64,000 nucleotides of DNA from JABHIE01 sp964584805 (lineage in GTDB: Bacteria > Planctomycetota > UBA1135): the NCBI GenBank assembly GCA_964584805.1, contig CAZPAY010000002.1, forward strand, positions 124,001 through 188,000, written 5' to 3'. This document shows positions 1-9,381 of this stretch, one piece after another. Below the pieces are notes generated by a model. That model saw only the letters and a list, made by a program, of their open reading frames with translations. It made no database searches and was not told the origin of the DNA. How positions within the stretch are numbered: position 1 is the stretch's first letter; each line of letters starts with the position of its first letter. A program made the position numbers and the translations under genes.

Positions 1-743
1 AGGCTTCCTAAACCCCAAATCGATTCGGGTGAAAGCCACCATTGGTTCAATTGTTGCATGATTGCCCGCGCGTCTTCTATTCCGCTTAACGCGCTGGAAA
101 GTGCCCATGCGAGTGCAACAGAGGCTGTTCCAGTGAAAAAGGCAATGCGGCGATTGCGCTTGTTTGCAAGGTCGATTTTGCCAAGCGCCATGCCGAGGAA
201 AAGAAAAGCCAGCCAAGGTAAGAGGGGGTGCCACCCATTAAAAATGAGATTGCGGATTTGACCGATGGGCTGCCAAAACTCTGTGTAGTCCAGGGTTGCC
301 CAATTCCAGCCATTGCCCCAAGACATCGCTGTGCCTTTTAGCGCAAACATCAAGAGGGGTGTGACTGCGGCAACGGTTAGGCTGAGTGCAAAAAGCGTGC
401 GCGCGCGATAGTTCAAGACAACAGCGCCAAACAACAAATAGAAACCGTAATAGTGCAAGATGTCACCGGGCCAAATGACTTGCCAAGCGTAGCCAACGAT
501 GAGCAAAAAAATGGCCCGTTTTAAAATGACCTGCCGGTTGTTGAGCAAAGTGAGGCCAATGCCCGCAAGGATGACAAAAAGTGCAGAAGCGCGGCCTTCG
601 AAAAGATTGGCGAGTTGCGCCAGGCCCGCAGGCTCGGTGGCACCATAAGCGAGCGTGACCTCGAAATTCACGAAAGCCATCGCCAACACCGCTAAAAAAC
701 GGGTGATGTCAAAGCCGAGGATTCGTTTTTTTGATTCGGGCAT
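1..743 (-). CDS. Partial membrane acyltransferase-like protein (DUF418 / heparan-glucosaminide acetyltransferase-like)
   Basis: Reading the minus strand from the ATG at 743 gives an open frame of 247 codons that runs off the left edge, so the C-terminus is missing. It begins MPESKKRILGFDITRFLAVL. The FDxxRxLAxxxMxxVN pattern in the first membrane segment is typical of the DUF418/DUF1624 group of acyltransferase-like membrane proteins. At least five further hydrophobic segments follow, with short charged loops, and the visible part is almost all membrane. The gene is divergent from the PHP lipoprotein gene with only 29 bp between the two starts. No Shine-Dalgarno sequence is visible on this strand. 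The family name is inferred from the N-terminal signature and the hydrophobicity pattern; the substrate is unknown. Confidence 0.6.
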   Translation of the reverse strand, partial: MPESKKRILGFDITRFLAVLAMAFVNFEVTLAYGATEPAGLAQLANLFEGRASALFVILAGIGLTLLNNRQVILKRAIFLLIVGYAWQVIWPGDILHYYGFYLLFGAVVLNYRARTLFALSLTVAAVTPLLMFALKGTAMSWGNGWNWATLDYTEFWQPIGQIRNLIFNGWHPLLPWLAFLFLGMALGKIDLANKRNRRIAFFTGTASVALAWALSSALSGIEDARAIMQQLNQWWLSPESIWGLGS

Positions 744-772
744 TTTGCAGTTTGGTAAAGTAAAGGAGTTCT

Positions 773-2617
773 ATGGTTAAGCGTAATCCACTCTTGTTTT
801 TAATTCTTGCGATTATCGCAGGGGCATCGGGCTGTTTCACGGATTCGTTTTTCCAGCAAAGCAATGCGCCATTATCTAATTTAATGGAAGCCGTCCCGCA
901 GCCGCATCGCGAGGCTTTTTTGATGAGTTTGCACACGCATTCATCGTTTAGCGAAGGCACGGGCACCATGTTCAACCACATGAATCAGGCCGAATTAGCG
1001 GGGTACGATGGCATCTGGTGGACGGATCACATGGGCCGCCAAAATGTCGAGGAGTATTGTCACCGAGTTGGATTTGAAGGTGATCTTCGCGCCGACATCA
1101 ATTGCGCACCTTTGGTTTCGGTTGCTTCTTACATGGCGGAAGATTTTTCTCAAGTACCTTCGTCAACGAGTCATTTTGATTGGCTGAAAAAGACCGGAGG
1201 GTTGGCCTCCTATTCAGGTCAGGTCGATTCCGAATCAGGCGACCCCTATTCGGAGGGGCAGTTGCATTATGTCGCTTCGATGCAATACGATCGCATTTCA
1301 CTTTTTGCCGAGCCTTTGATTGATTTTGACTTTCGATTAGATGATGTTTTTGGCAAGGCGCGTTTTTCCGTGCGCATTCATTTGTCAAGCAAGTTCGATG
1401 GCACTGCGCACGGCGAGGAGCGGATCTTGGAGTGCATCCCAGAAGGAATGCCGTATTTTGGTGGTCCGCCTAAATTCGAAATTGTAGAGATCCCTGCTTT
1501 GGTTTTGGGTCAGTGGGCGCATTATCAAATAGATGTGCATGCGCTTGCCGAGCAAGTTTGGGGCGATGAAGTAGACCTGGGGTTGCGCGAGTTCGAATTC
1601 GTTTTTGCGGTTGAGGATGACAGCTCGATTTCATTCCACCTTGATGAAATGTCTTTGATGGCTCCATCGCTTTCTGGCGCAGGCCTCTATTTCGCGCAAC
1701 GCCGATATAAAAACAATCACCTCAGCCCGCAAGTGTCTCAATATGTCAGCAGCGAAATCGAAGGCCCCTTTGAGCAAGACATCCTAGATGTCAGTTCGCG
1801 CGATCACTTAGTCGGTTTGTTTCCTGATGATTTGGCAGAGGCTATTTGGTTTGCTCCAGGCACTGCCGCCGCATTGAATTACCCGCAGTCGGGGGTTGAT
1901 TGGATACACGAGCGCGATGGCGCGGCCATCTTGGCTCACCTTTATGGCGCCGTAGCTCCGCCGAAAGTTGTTGATGAGGCCACGCGCGATTTTCTGGTAT
2001 CTCGTGTCGTCGATGAGCGAGCTTGGGGGGCAGACGGCCTCGAAGTGGGCTATTTTGTGCGTGGGCGACCTTTAAACGAGTTGGTTGCAAGCTGGGATTT
2101 GCTCAGCTCAAAGCGCATTTATCTCACGGGCGTTGGCTCAACAGATAACCATAATGTTGGGCCGTGGGAAGACAGGCTCAACCGCATGGGCTCATGGCTG
2201 ATTGCCGAAGACAAGCAGGCCTCTCATTTGTGTCAGGCGGTAAAGGGCGGTGATGTATTTTTCGGCGACCCTTTTGTCTTTCCACCCGACGGCGATTTGC
2301 GCTTTTGGTCAGTCGACGGAACTTACCAAATGGGTGATGTCGTCCCGCGTGGGGTGAGTGCAGAAAATATTGTGGTAAAGGTCGATGGCGTGCGCGTTGG
2401 TGATCGCATGGTTTTTTATAAAAACGGATTGGTGCATACGACGAGAGATTGTCAGCACTCAAATCAACAATGGCTCATTCCTGTAGATGTTGCGCCAGGC
2501 GATTGGGTGCGCTTTACAATCGGCGAGGCCGGTGAGGAAGCTTATCTATTTTCTAACCCTATTTACTTCATCGAAAAATCAGCGACTCCACCGTCGCATC
2601 GTGCGCCTAATTTTTAA
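773..2617 (+). CDS. PHP-domain lipoprotein with inserted beta-sandwich region
   Basis: This encodes 614 residues. The N-terminus is a lipoprotein signal with a lipobox at ASGC (Cys21), so the protein should be membrane-anchored outside the cytoplasm. A PHP-type metal-dependent phosphoesterase fold opens with H54-T-H56-S and WTDH (D85, H86). It resumes near residue 390 (ILAHLYG) and near 455 (GVGSTDNHN), which supply the late metal-ligand motifs. Between them, about residues 140-300, lies a beta-rich region with alternating strands that resembles a carbohydrate-binding jelly roll. The C-terminal 110 residues look like a second small beta domain. AAGGAG at 763-768 gives a clear ribosome-binding site four bases before the ATG, unlike most genes here. 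The phosphoester substrate is unknown. Confidence 0.75.
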   Translation: MVKRNPLLFLILAIIAGASGCFTDSFFQQSNAPLSNLMEAVPQPHREAFLMSLHTHSSFSEGTGTMFNHMNQAELAGYDGIWWTDHMGRQNVEEYCHRVGFEGDLRADINCAPLVSVASYMAEDFSQVPSSTSHFDWLKKTGGLASYSGQVDSESGDPYSEGQLHYVASMQYDRISLFAEPLIDFDFRLDDVFGKARFSVRIHLSSKFDGTAHGEERILECIPEGMPYFGGPPKFEIVEIPALVLGQWAHYQIDVHALAEQVWGDEVDLGLREFEFVFAVEDDSSISFHLDEMSLMAPSLSGAGLYFAQRRYKNNHLSPQVSQYVSSEIEGPFEQDILDVSSRDHLVGLFPDDLAEAIWFAPGTAAALNYPQSGVDWIHERDGAAILAHLYGAVAPPKVVDEATRDFLVSRVVDERAWGADGLEVGYFVRGRPLNELVASWDLLSSKRIYLTGVGSTDNHNVGPWEDRLNRMGSWLIAEDKQASHLCQAVKGGDVFFGDPFVFPPDGDLRFWSVDGTYQMGDVVPRGVSAENIVVKVDGVRVGDRMVFYKNGLVHTTRDCQHSNQQWLIPVDVAPGDWVRFTIGEAGEEAYLFSNPIYFIEKSATPPSHRAPNF

Positions 2618-2643
2618 CGCACGATCGTTGAACGAATACAGCT

Positions 2644-4833
2644 CTAGTCGAAAAACTTTTCGCCGTTTTCGGCCATGCGTTTGAGCAAGGGTGCGGGCGT
2701 GAATTTGTCGATTCCGCCTTTACGGTTTTGGATGTCATCCGCGTCAGCAATTGCTTGTAGGCGGCGCACGACTTCATCGATACCTAGGCTGTCTGCGTAA
2801 TGGAGAAGGCCGCCGCGGAATGGGGCAAAGCCGGTGCCAAAAACAGTGGCGAGATCGAGTTCGACTGGACCTTCGACCACATCTTCATCTAAACAGAGCG
2901 CGGCTTCATTGACCATGGTCAAAATGAGTCGGTCAATAATTTGCTCATCACTTAGATTTGCCGCCGTATTAGCGGTTTGGAAGTCGGCAAGGTCGGGGCA
3001 AAGTGTGGGCTTGGCTTTACGCTCGGTTGGGTAGTCGTAAAACCCCTTATTGGTTTTGTGCCCGAGGCGTTGGTCATTCATGAGGGATTGGATGCCATCG
3101 CCAGGAATCATGCGTGCGCCGTAGGCTTCATTTAGCGAGACGGAAACATGCGAACCAATGTCGAGACCGACCTCGTCAAGTAGGCGCAGTGGCCCCATCG
3201 GCATGCCAAACTTCAGCATGAGCTTGTCGAGTTTTGCAGGGTTTGCGCCAGCGGTAAACAAACGCGCGGCTTCGTCAAGATAGGGGCCGAGCAGGCGGTT
3301 GACCAAGAAGCCGGCGACATCTTTGACGATGACCGGAGTCTTACCGAGCCGTAGCGCGAGTGCAGCAACTTCAAGAGCTGCTTCACGCGAAGTGTTTTCA
3401 CCCTGGATGACCTCAACCAAGGGCATCGCTTTTACTGGGTTGAAGAAGTGCATGCCCACAACTCGCTCAGGGTGGGGGATGCCATCTGCAATTGCCGCGA
3501 CGGAAAGCGATGAAGTGTTGGTCGCCAAAATCGCATCATCAGCCATTTGCGCGGCCAAACCGCCCAAAACCTTTTGCTTGATTTCCAAAACTTCTGCGAC
3601 AGCTTCAATGACCACTTGGGCACTGCCAAAATCAGTCGTGGAAGTTGTGCCGTCGAGGTGGTCGATGGCGGCAATGCCTTGCGCACGAGTGAGTCGGCGT
3701 TTTTTTACTTTCTTGTCGACGCTCTTGCGGTGCAGACCAACGGCCGTGGCAACAGCTTGACCATCTAAATCGGCCATGCGAGTTTGAATGCCTTTGCCGG
3801 CCATTAAACTAGCAATTCCGCCGCCCATGATGCCTGCGCCAATGACGCCAGCGCGTGCAAATTTGCGTGGCGTAAAGTCATCTGTGCCTTTGCCGAGTTT
3901 CTTTGCGGTTTCCGAAGCATGGAAAATGCCAATCAAACTCTTGCATACAGTTGAAGTCGCGAGGTCGGCGATGGCTTGGGCCTCAAGCTCGACCATGCGT
4001 TTGCGCGAGCGCCCAACGGCACGCACGGCCAACTCAAGTGCGCGAATCGGAGCCGGGTAAAAGCCTTTTGTTTTGCTTAAGACTGCTTTCTTGGCTTGGG
4101 AAGCAATGATGTTGAGCAAGAGTGGGTTACGATCCACCAACCACGCTTTCATGCCGCGAGTCTTGCGTGTGCATTTCATCCGTCTCATGGCGATGTCGCT
4201 GGCGACTTGCACTAAGTATTCAGGCTTGGTGATGCGGTCAACAATGCCACGCTTTTTCGCGACTTTGGGTACGAATAACTTACCGGTCAAAATCGCATCG
4301 AGCGCCATCGGCACACCAATGCGCTCAGGCAATCGGTGGGTTCCGCCCCAGCCGGGCAAAATGCCAAGTTGCGTTTCTGGCAGGCCAATGCGTGTTTTGG
4401 GGTCATCCACCAAAACGGTGCGGTTGCAGCAGAATGTGATTTCGCAGGCACCCCCTGGCACCGGCCCGCCCACGGCAGCGACCGTGTAAGGTTTGAGATT
4501 TTCGATACGCATGAAAATCGAATGCGCCGCCAGCACGACACCCTTTACGATTTCAGGGTCGGTCAAACTTTTGATGGCATCAATGTCGGCGCCCGCTGCA
4601 AAAACCAGTGGCTCGCGGCCGGTGATGACCACGCCTTTAAGCGTCTTGTCAGCTTCGATTTCATCAAGCGCGAGATCTAAATCACGCAAAAGCGGTGCAT
4701 CAAAAACCGGCATCTTGCGATGCGGCGGGTCGAGCACAATTACGGCCAAACCCGATTCAGGCCGCTCAATGCGAATGCACGCGCCCGGCTCAGGAGCATT
4801 GTCAGGAGAAGGAAAACCAGAGAGTTCAATCAT
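2644..4833 (-). CDS. fadJ: Fatty-acid oxidation alpha subunit: enoyl-CoA hydratase / 3-hydroxyacyl-CoA dehydrogenase
   Basis: This bifunctional beta-oxidation enzyme of 729 residues is the usual FadB/FadJ length. The N-terminal crotonase half carries the oxyanion segment GADIDAI near residue 81 and two acids in the catalytic positions, E131 (GGACE) and E153 (LPET). The C-terminal half is a 3-hydroxyacyl-CoA dehydrogenase, with the NAD-binding loop GAGIMGGG near residue 330 and the conserved MHFFNPV segment containing the catalytic His. It hydrates trans-2-enoyl-CoA and oxidises the hydroxyacyl-CoA to 3-ketoacyl-CoA. The thiolase gene lies 33 bp upstream on the same strand, so the two are probably co-transcribed as the alpha and beta subunits of one complex. 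FadJ is preferred over FadB because the partner thiolase is FadI-like. Confidence 0.93.
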   Translation of the reverse strand: MIELSGFPSPDNAPEPGACIRIERPESGLAVIVLDPPHRKMPVFDAPLLRDLDLALDEIEADKTLKGVVITGREPLVFAAGADIDAIKSLTDPEIVKGVVLAAHSIFMRIENLKPYTVAAVGGPVPGGACEITFCCNRTVLVDDPKTRIGLPETQLGILPGWGGTHRLPERIGVPMALDAILTGKLFVPKVAKKRGIVDRITKPEYLVQVASDIAMRRMKCTRKTRGMKAWLVDRNPLLLNIIASQAKKAVLSKTKGFYPAPIRALELAVRAVGRSRKRMVELEAQAIADLATSTVCKSLIGIFHASETAKKLGKGTDDFTPRKFARAGVIGAGIMGGGIASLMAGKGIQTRMADLDGQAVATAVGLHRKSVDKKVKKRRLTRAQGIAAIDHLDGTTSTTDFGSAQVVIEAVAEVLEIKQKVLGGLAAQMADDAILATNTSSLSVAAIADGIPHPERVVGMHFFNPVKAMPLVEVIQGENTSREAALEVAALALRLGKTPVIVKDVAGFLVNRLLGPYLDEAARLFTAGANPAKLDKLMLKFGMPMGPLRLLDEVGLDIGSHVSVSLNEAYGARMIPGDGIQSLMNDQRLGHKTNKGFYDYPTERKAKPTLCPDLADFQTANTAANLSDEQIIDRLILTMVNEAALCLDEDVVEGPVELDLATVFGTGFAPFRGGLLHYADSLGIDEVVRRLQAIADADDIQNRKGGIDKFTPAPLLKRMAENGEKFFD

Positions 4834-4866
4834 TTCTTTATTCGGATGGACAGTTTGCTGGCAAGA

Positions 4867-6222
4867 TTAAACGCGCTCAAGGACGACGGCGCCGCCTTGG
4901 CCGCCCCCAATACAGAGAGACGCAATCGTGAGTTCGTGGTCGCTAATTTCCAATTCTTTTGCTGCGGTCAACAACAGACGAGCGCCCGTTGCGCCGACCG
5001 GGTGGCCGAGCGCAATGGCGCCGCCGTTGGGGTTAAGCCGCTCGGTGAAAATTTCACCGAGGGCCTCGCTCCTGCCAAGCTCGCGCTCGGCGAATGAGCG
5101 GCTTGCCGATGCTTTTACGCAGGCAAGCACTTGAGTCGCGAAAGCTTCATTGATTTCAATCGCGCCCATATCTGACATTTGACAACCCGCTGCATCAAGC
5201 GCACGCGCCATCGAATAAACCGGGCCGAGGCCCATGCGCCGCGGGTCACAACCCGCCCAAGCCCACGAACGAATTTTCGCGAGTGGTTTCATGCCAAGTG
5301 ATTCCGCGCGCTCTTGCGTGGTAATCAACAATGCAGCCGCACCATCTGTAATGCCACAAGCATTGGCCACCGTCACTACACCATCTGGTTTTTCAAAATA
5401 GGGGCGCAGTTTTGCCAAGTTTTTCATCGACTGGTCGTGACGGATGGCATCATCATGCTCCATTAAGAACGGCTTCTTCGGACCACGGCTGCCGTCTTTA
5501 TTTTTGCTTGGCTTACCTTTACCTAGAGGGGTAACGGGCACAATTTCATGTGCGAATCGCCCAGACTTTTGTGCGGCGGCGGCGCGTCGATGACTCTCAA
5601 GCGCAAATCTATCCGCGTCATCACGGCTAATTCCAAAATCGCGCGCGAGCAATTCAGCGGTTGAGCCCATAATCATGCCAGTAAATGGATCAGTCAAGCC
5701 TTCCATCAAAGCGACACGCGGGGCAAGGTGGCCAAGGCGGAATGTTTTCAGCGCGCTTAGCTTTGCGCCGATCGATCGCGCCTTCATCATGGAGGCGAAA
5801 AACGCGGTCATCTTACGGTTGAAGATAAGTGGATAGCCACTCATCACCTCAACGCCGCCGCACATATATAAATCGCCTTCGCCCGCCAAAATGCTCGACA
5901 CGGCGGTCGTCACCGACTCAATGCCCGAAGCACAATTGCGCGCCACCGTGCGTGCCGGGATGCGCTGGGGGATACCCGCGCGCAGTTGAATGATGCGCGC
6001 AATGTTGGCTTGGTCGTGTGGCGGGCCGACCGAGCCAAGGATGACCTCATCCAAACTCTCGGGGTCGAGGCCCGTGCGCGATAAAAGCTCACGCACCACG
6101 CGGGCACCTAAATGCCCCGCATCTTCAGAAGCAAAGGCCACTCCAGCGCGCGCCCACGGAGTGCGGACGCCAGCTGCGATGACCAAGTTAGGACCGTTTT
6201 CTTTGGCAGAGTAGGAAGTCAT
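4867..6222 (-). CDS. fadI: Acetyl-CoA acyltransferase (3-ketoacyl-CoA thiolase), FadI-like
   Basis: This thiolase of 451 residues catalyses the final CoA-dependent cleavage of 3-ketoacyl-CoA. The nucleophilic cysteine is C97 in NCASGIES. The general-base motif is GHPVGATG with H407, and the second cysteine is C437 in CIGGGQGG. The length and the extended loop between residues about 140 and 260 resemble FadI (trifunctional-protein beta subunit) more than the shorter FadA or PhaA. It is the first gene of the minus-strand pair with fadJ. Its upstream region, shared with a divergent TetR gene, holds two overlapping palindromes at 6244-6264 that would place the pair under that repressor. Confidence 0.93.
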   Translation of the reverse strand: MTSYSAKENGPNLVIAAGVRTPWARAGVAFASEDAGHLGARVVRELLSRTGLDPESLDEVILGSVGPPHDQANIARIIQLRAGIPQRIPARTVARNCASGIESVTTAVSSILAGEGDLYMCGGVEVMSGYPLIFNRKMTAFFASMMKARSIGAKLSALKTFRLGHLAPRVALMEGLTDPFTGMIMGSTAELLARDFGISRDDADRFALESHRRAAAAQKSGRFAHEIVPVTPLGKGKPSKNKDGSRGPKKPFLMEHDDAIRHDQSMKNLAKLRPYFEKPDGVVTVANACGITDGAAALLITTQERAESLGMKPLAKIRSWAWAGCDPRRMGLGPVYSMARALDAAGCQMSDMGAIEINEAFATQVLACVKASASRSFAERELGRSEALGEIFTERLNPNGGAIALGHPVGATGARLLLTAAKELEISDHELTIASLCIGGGQGGAVVLERV

Positions 6223-6243
6223 GGTTGCAAGTTGTGCTTAACG

Positions 6244-6264
6244 GTGTAAACTTTACACTGTAAA
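6244..6264. promoter_or_regulatory. Overlapping palindromic operator between fadI and tetR-fadE
   Basis: Two perfect palindromes share one arm. GTGTAAA-C-TTTACAC spans 6244-6258 and TTTACA-C-TGTAAA spans 6252-6264, with dyad centres 7 bp apart. The site lies between the divergent fadJI and tetR-fadE transcripts, the classic position for a TetR-family operator. The second palindrome is almost identical to the one upstream of the etfD operon at 45850-45864. Confidence 0.7.
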
Positions 6265-6319
6265 CCCGCACAAGCGCAAGGCAATTTTTCCACCGGCCTG
6301 CCTGAGAGTGCAAAAAAAC

Positions 6320-6919
6320 ATGACTCGACCTACAACAGATCTCCGCAGTTCGCTTCTTACAGAAGCGCGCCGCATGTTGTTAAGCGACGGCTACAAAAGT
6401 CTATCCATGCGGAAGCTCGCAAAATCTGTGGGCTGCACGGCAACGAGTATTTATCTTTATTTTTCAAATAAAGATGCGCTGATCCACGCGCTTATTGACG
6501 AGGGCATGGAAAAATTACGCGTTGTCCTTGAGGGTGCGCTCGCAGATGCATCTACCGCAAAACAGCGATTAGAGGCCATTTGCCGCGCTTATTTGGATTT
6601 TGGCCTCGCCAATCCAGAGTATTACGAAGCCATGTTTATGTTGCACCCACAACGCATGGAAAGGTACCCCGCAGAAAAATATCGTTTGGCGCGTCGCAAT
6701 TTAGACTTATTCCGCGCGGCACTAGCGGCCGTCCTGAAGCGCCCGCTTAACGATGAAAAACTAAAAATCCCCGCGACCGTGATGTGGACATCTCTCCATG
6801 GCACCGTTTCGTTGCTCATCGCACAGCGTGTCGACGCGCGCCTCTCGCGCAATGCTCTTTTAAGCCAGGCCGTCGAGCAAGCACTTGCGATTCTCCCCAC
6901 CATCCCTAAGTCAAAATGA
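6320..6919 (+). CDS. TetR-family transcriptional regulator of the fad locus
   Basis: The product has 199 residues from the ATG at 6320; a GTG at 6308 in the same frame would add four residues. The N-terminal TetR helix-turn-helix is clear: the first helix (LLTEARRMLL) is followed by a recognition region ending in TATSIYLYFSNKDAL at roughly residues 35-50. The C-terminal domain is helical and of the ligand-binding type. The gene overlaps fadE by 4 bp (ATGA) and is divergent from fadI. It most likely represses both arms until an acyl-CoA or fatty acid releases it. The operator at 6244-6264 lies directly upstream. The ligand is inferred from context only. Confidence 0.85.
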   Translation: MTRPTTDLRSSLLTEARRMLLSDGYKSLSMRKLAKSVGCTATSIYLYFSNKDALIHALIDEGMEKLRVVLEGALADASTAKQRLEAICRAYLDFGLANPEYYEAMFMLHPQRMERYPAEKYRLARRNLDLFRAALAAVLKRPLNDEKLKIPATVMWTSLHGTVSLLIAQRVDARLSRNALLSQAVEQALAILPTIPKSK

Positions 6920-9381
6920 CCTTACTTCCTACTTTCCTGCTCTTTTTTGCGATTTATATCGCACTCGGCGTTGTCAGCGCACCCGTCATTTTCTGGACGG
7001 CCGCCACGGCTGGGCTCATCGCGGCGACGGCCGGTTTTGGTGCTAGCGTTTACTGGCTGTGGGCAGTTTTTGCTGCTGTTGCGTTGCTCGTCAATGTGAC
7101 TTTGCTGCGCCGCATGTTTGTGAGTCGCCCCCTGATGAACGCGATGATCAAAGGCGGGTTCGTGCCAAAAATCTCGACCACTGAACAAGAAGCGCTCAAA
7201 GCAGGCAATGTCGGGCTTGAGGCAGAGTTGTTCAGCGGTCGTCCTGATTTGAAAAAATTGTTCCGCGCGCCGCTGACCACGCTTAGCGCCGAAGAGCAAT
7301 CCTTTCTTGACAATGAAATCGAGGAAATCTGCGCAAGCTGTAACGACTGGGATGTCTTCCAAAAGCGCGATCTGCCGCCCGTCACTTGGAAGTTGATGCG
7401 CGAAATGGGCGTCTTCGGGATGATTATTCCTAAGGCATATGGTGGCAAAGAATTTTCGGCCACGCTTGTAAGCACGGTGATTGACAAGTTGTCGTCGCGG
7501 TCGATTCCGCTGGGCATTACAGGGATGTTGCCGAATTCGCTTGGCCCAGGTGAGCTATTGAGTCACTACGGCACGCAAGAGCAAAAAGATTACTGGCTTC
7601 CGCGCTTGTCGGGTGGGAAAGAGATACCGGCCTTTGCACTAACTGAGCCTAACGCTGGATCTGATGCGGGGTCCATTACTTCGCGCGCCGATGTTTACCG
7701 CGATGATGAAGGTGAAATTAAACTGCGCCTGAACTGGAGCAAACGCTACATCACGATGGCCAACCGTGCGACCGTTTTGGGTTTGGCGGTTAAGTTGTTT
7801 GACCCGCAAAATTTGTTGGGTCGCGGCGAAAAGCCGGGCATCACTTGCGTTTTAACACCTACCGACAACCCCGCGGTCAATCGTAAAAAACAGCACGACC
7901 CACTGGGTGTACCGTTTTTCAATTGTCCGACATCAGGCAAAGATGTCATCGTTGGCCCCGACGCCATTATTGGTGGGCCTGCCGGCGCGGGTCGCGGTTG
8001 GGTCATGTTGATGGAATGCCTCGCCGCAGGGCGCGGTGTAATGTTGCCCGCGCAAGCGACAACCGGTACAAAGATGGCCGCGCGTGTTTGCGGGTCGTAC
8101 TCGATGATTCGCCAGCAGTTTGGCATGAGCATCGGCAAATTTCAGGGTATCGCCGAGCCACTCGCCCGCATTGGCGGGAAGGCTTACATCCTTGAGGCGG
8201 CGCGTTTGATGAACACAGGTCAGATTGACGCGGGCATTAAATCTTCGGTTTCCTCAGCATTGGCAAAGTATTACTTCACCGAGACCATGCGCGAAACCGT
8301 CAACGATGGCATGGACATCATGGGCGGCGCTGCGATTTCTCGTGGCCCGCGCAACTTGATGGCATCGGCTTACATCGGCACGCCGATTTCGATTACGGTT
8401 GAGGGCGCAAATATTCTGACGCGTACTTTGATGATTTTCGGTCAAGGCTCGCTGCGCTGCCACCCCTTTGCATTCCAAGTTTTAAATGGTTTGATTGAGC
8501 GTGATTCGCGCTTGTTTGACCGCGCGATTTGGGGCCATGTTGGTCACATTATCGGAAACGCTTGCCGCTCGGCCGTTTACGGAATTACGCGCGGTCATCT
8601 CGCGCCGTCCCCAGTGGGGGGCCCTGCGAGGCGTTATTGGCAAAAACTGGCTTGGGCGTCTTCGGGTTTTGCGTTCACGGCCGACCTCGCGATGGTGCTT
8701 TACGGTGCCGACATGAAGCGCCAACAAATGCTTGCCGGTCGATTCGCCGATGCCTTTGGTTGGATGTTTATGGCTGCTAGTGTGTTGCGCCGATTCGAGG
8801 CAGATGGCGCGCTCAAAGAAGATGTGCCGTACATGCAATGGTCGATGGAGCATTGTTTAAAGCGCGTCGATGATGCCATGCACGGCGCATACGATAATTT
8901 CCATGCGCCGCTGATGGGCTTTTTCTTCCGCGGGCCGCTGGCTTGGTTCTATCGCGCGAATCCAATCAGCGCAGGGCCGACTGATTATCTTTCGCAAAAG
9001 ATTGCTAAGTTGATGCAAACACCGGGCGATCAGCGCGAGCGTTTGTGCAACAACGCTTTCATGCCTAAAGGTGATGACGAGCATTTGCCGCGTCTTGAAG
9101 AGGCGTTTGTTCTCGTAACGCACGCTGCCGAAGTTATTAAGAAAATCCGCGCAGCGCAAAAGGCGAAAAAACTCGATCGAGGTCGGCCAACTGCGATGCT
9201 TGAGGCTGCACTTGCAGCTGATGTGATTACAGCAGATGATGTCAAGTTAATGGCCGATGCCGCCGCCGCCCGCGATGATGCGATTCAGGTTGATTCGTTT
9301 ACCGAGGCCGAATACTTAGCAACTGCTGCCGACGGTGGTTGGGGCGATGGCGACGGCATGGCTGATTTCGACTTAAGCTAG
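6916..9381 (+). CDS. fadE: Long-chain acyl-CoA dehydrogenase FadE
   Basis: The 821 residues match the unusual length of FadE (ordinary acyl-CoA dehydrogenases are near 380). Two hydrophobic segments at residues 1-50 suggest inner-membrane attachment. The dehydrogenase core begins near residue 110 and contains FALTEPNAGSDAGS near residue 240, typical of flavin and substrate binding. RGVMLPAQATTGTK near residue 375 is characteristic of FadE. A C-terminal extension of about 300 residues is also as in FadE. The enzyme introduces the trans-2 double bond and passes electrons to ETF, whose genes lie at 42128-43866. Translation is coupled to the TetR gene by a 4-bp overlap. Its TAG stop overlaps the stop codon of the convergent gene in CTAG at 9378-9381. 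Confidence 0.95.
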   Translation: MTLLPTFLLFFAIYIALGVVSAPVIFWTAATAGLIAATAGFGASVYWLWAVFAAVALLVNVTLLRRMFVSRPLMNAMIKGGFVPKISTTEQEALKAGNVGLEAELFSGRPDLKKLFRAPLTTLSAEEQSFLDNEIEEICASCNDWDVFQKRDLPPVTWKLMREMGVFGMIIPKAYGGKEFSATLVSTVIDKLSSRSIPLGITGMLPNSLGPGELLSHYGTQEQKDYWLPRLSGGKEIPAFALTEPNAGSDAGSITSRADVYRDDEGEIKLRLNWSKRYITMANRATVLGLAVKLFDPQNLLGRGEKPGITCVLTPTDNPAVNRKKQHDPLGVPFFNCPTSGKDVIVGPDAIIGGPAGAGRGWVMLMECLAAGRGVMLPAQATTGTKMAARVCGSYSMIRQQFGMSIGKFQGIAEPLARIGGKAYILEAARLMNTGQIDAGIKSSVSSALAKYYFTETMRETVNDGMDIMGGAAISRGPRNLMASAYIGTPISITVEGANILTRTLMIFGQGSLRCHPFAFQVLNGLIERDSRLFDRAIWGHVGHIIGNACRSAVYGITRGHLAPSPVGGPARRYWQKLAWASSGFAFTADLAMVLYGADMKRQQMLAGRFADAFGWMFMAASVLRRFEADGALKEDVPYMQWSMEHCLKRVDDAMHGAYDNFHAPLMGFFFRGPLAWFYRANPISAGPTDYLSQKIAKLMQTPGDQRERLCNNAFMPKGDDEHLPRLEEAFVLVTHAAEVIKKIRAAQKAKKLDRGRPTAMLEAALAADVITADDVKLMADAAAARDDAIQVDSFTEAEYLATAADGGWGDGDGMADFDLS

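Noticed and set aside
3299..3760. 153-residue frame antisense to fadJ
   Set aside because: Ser/Thr/Ala-rich translation with no motif inside a gene of certain identity.
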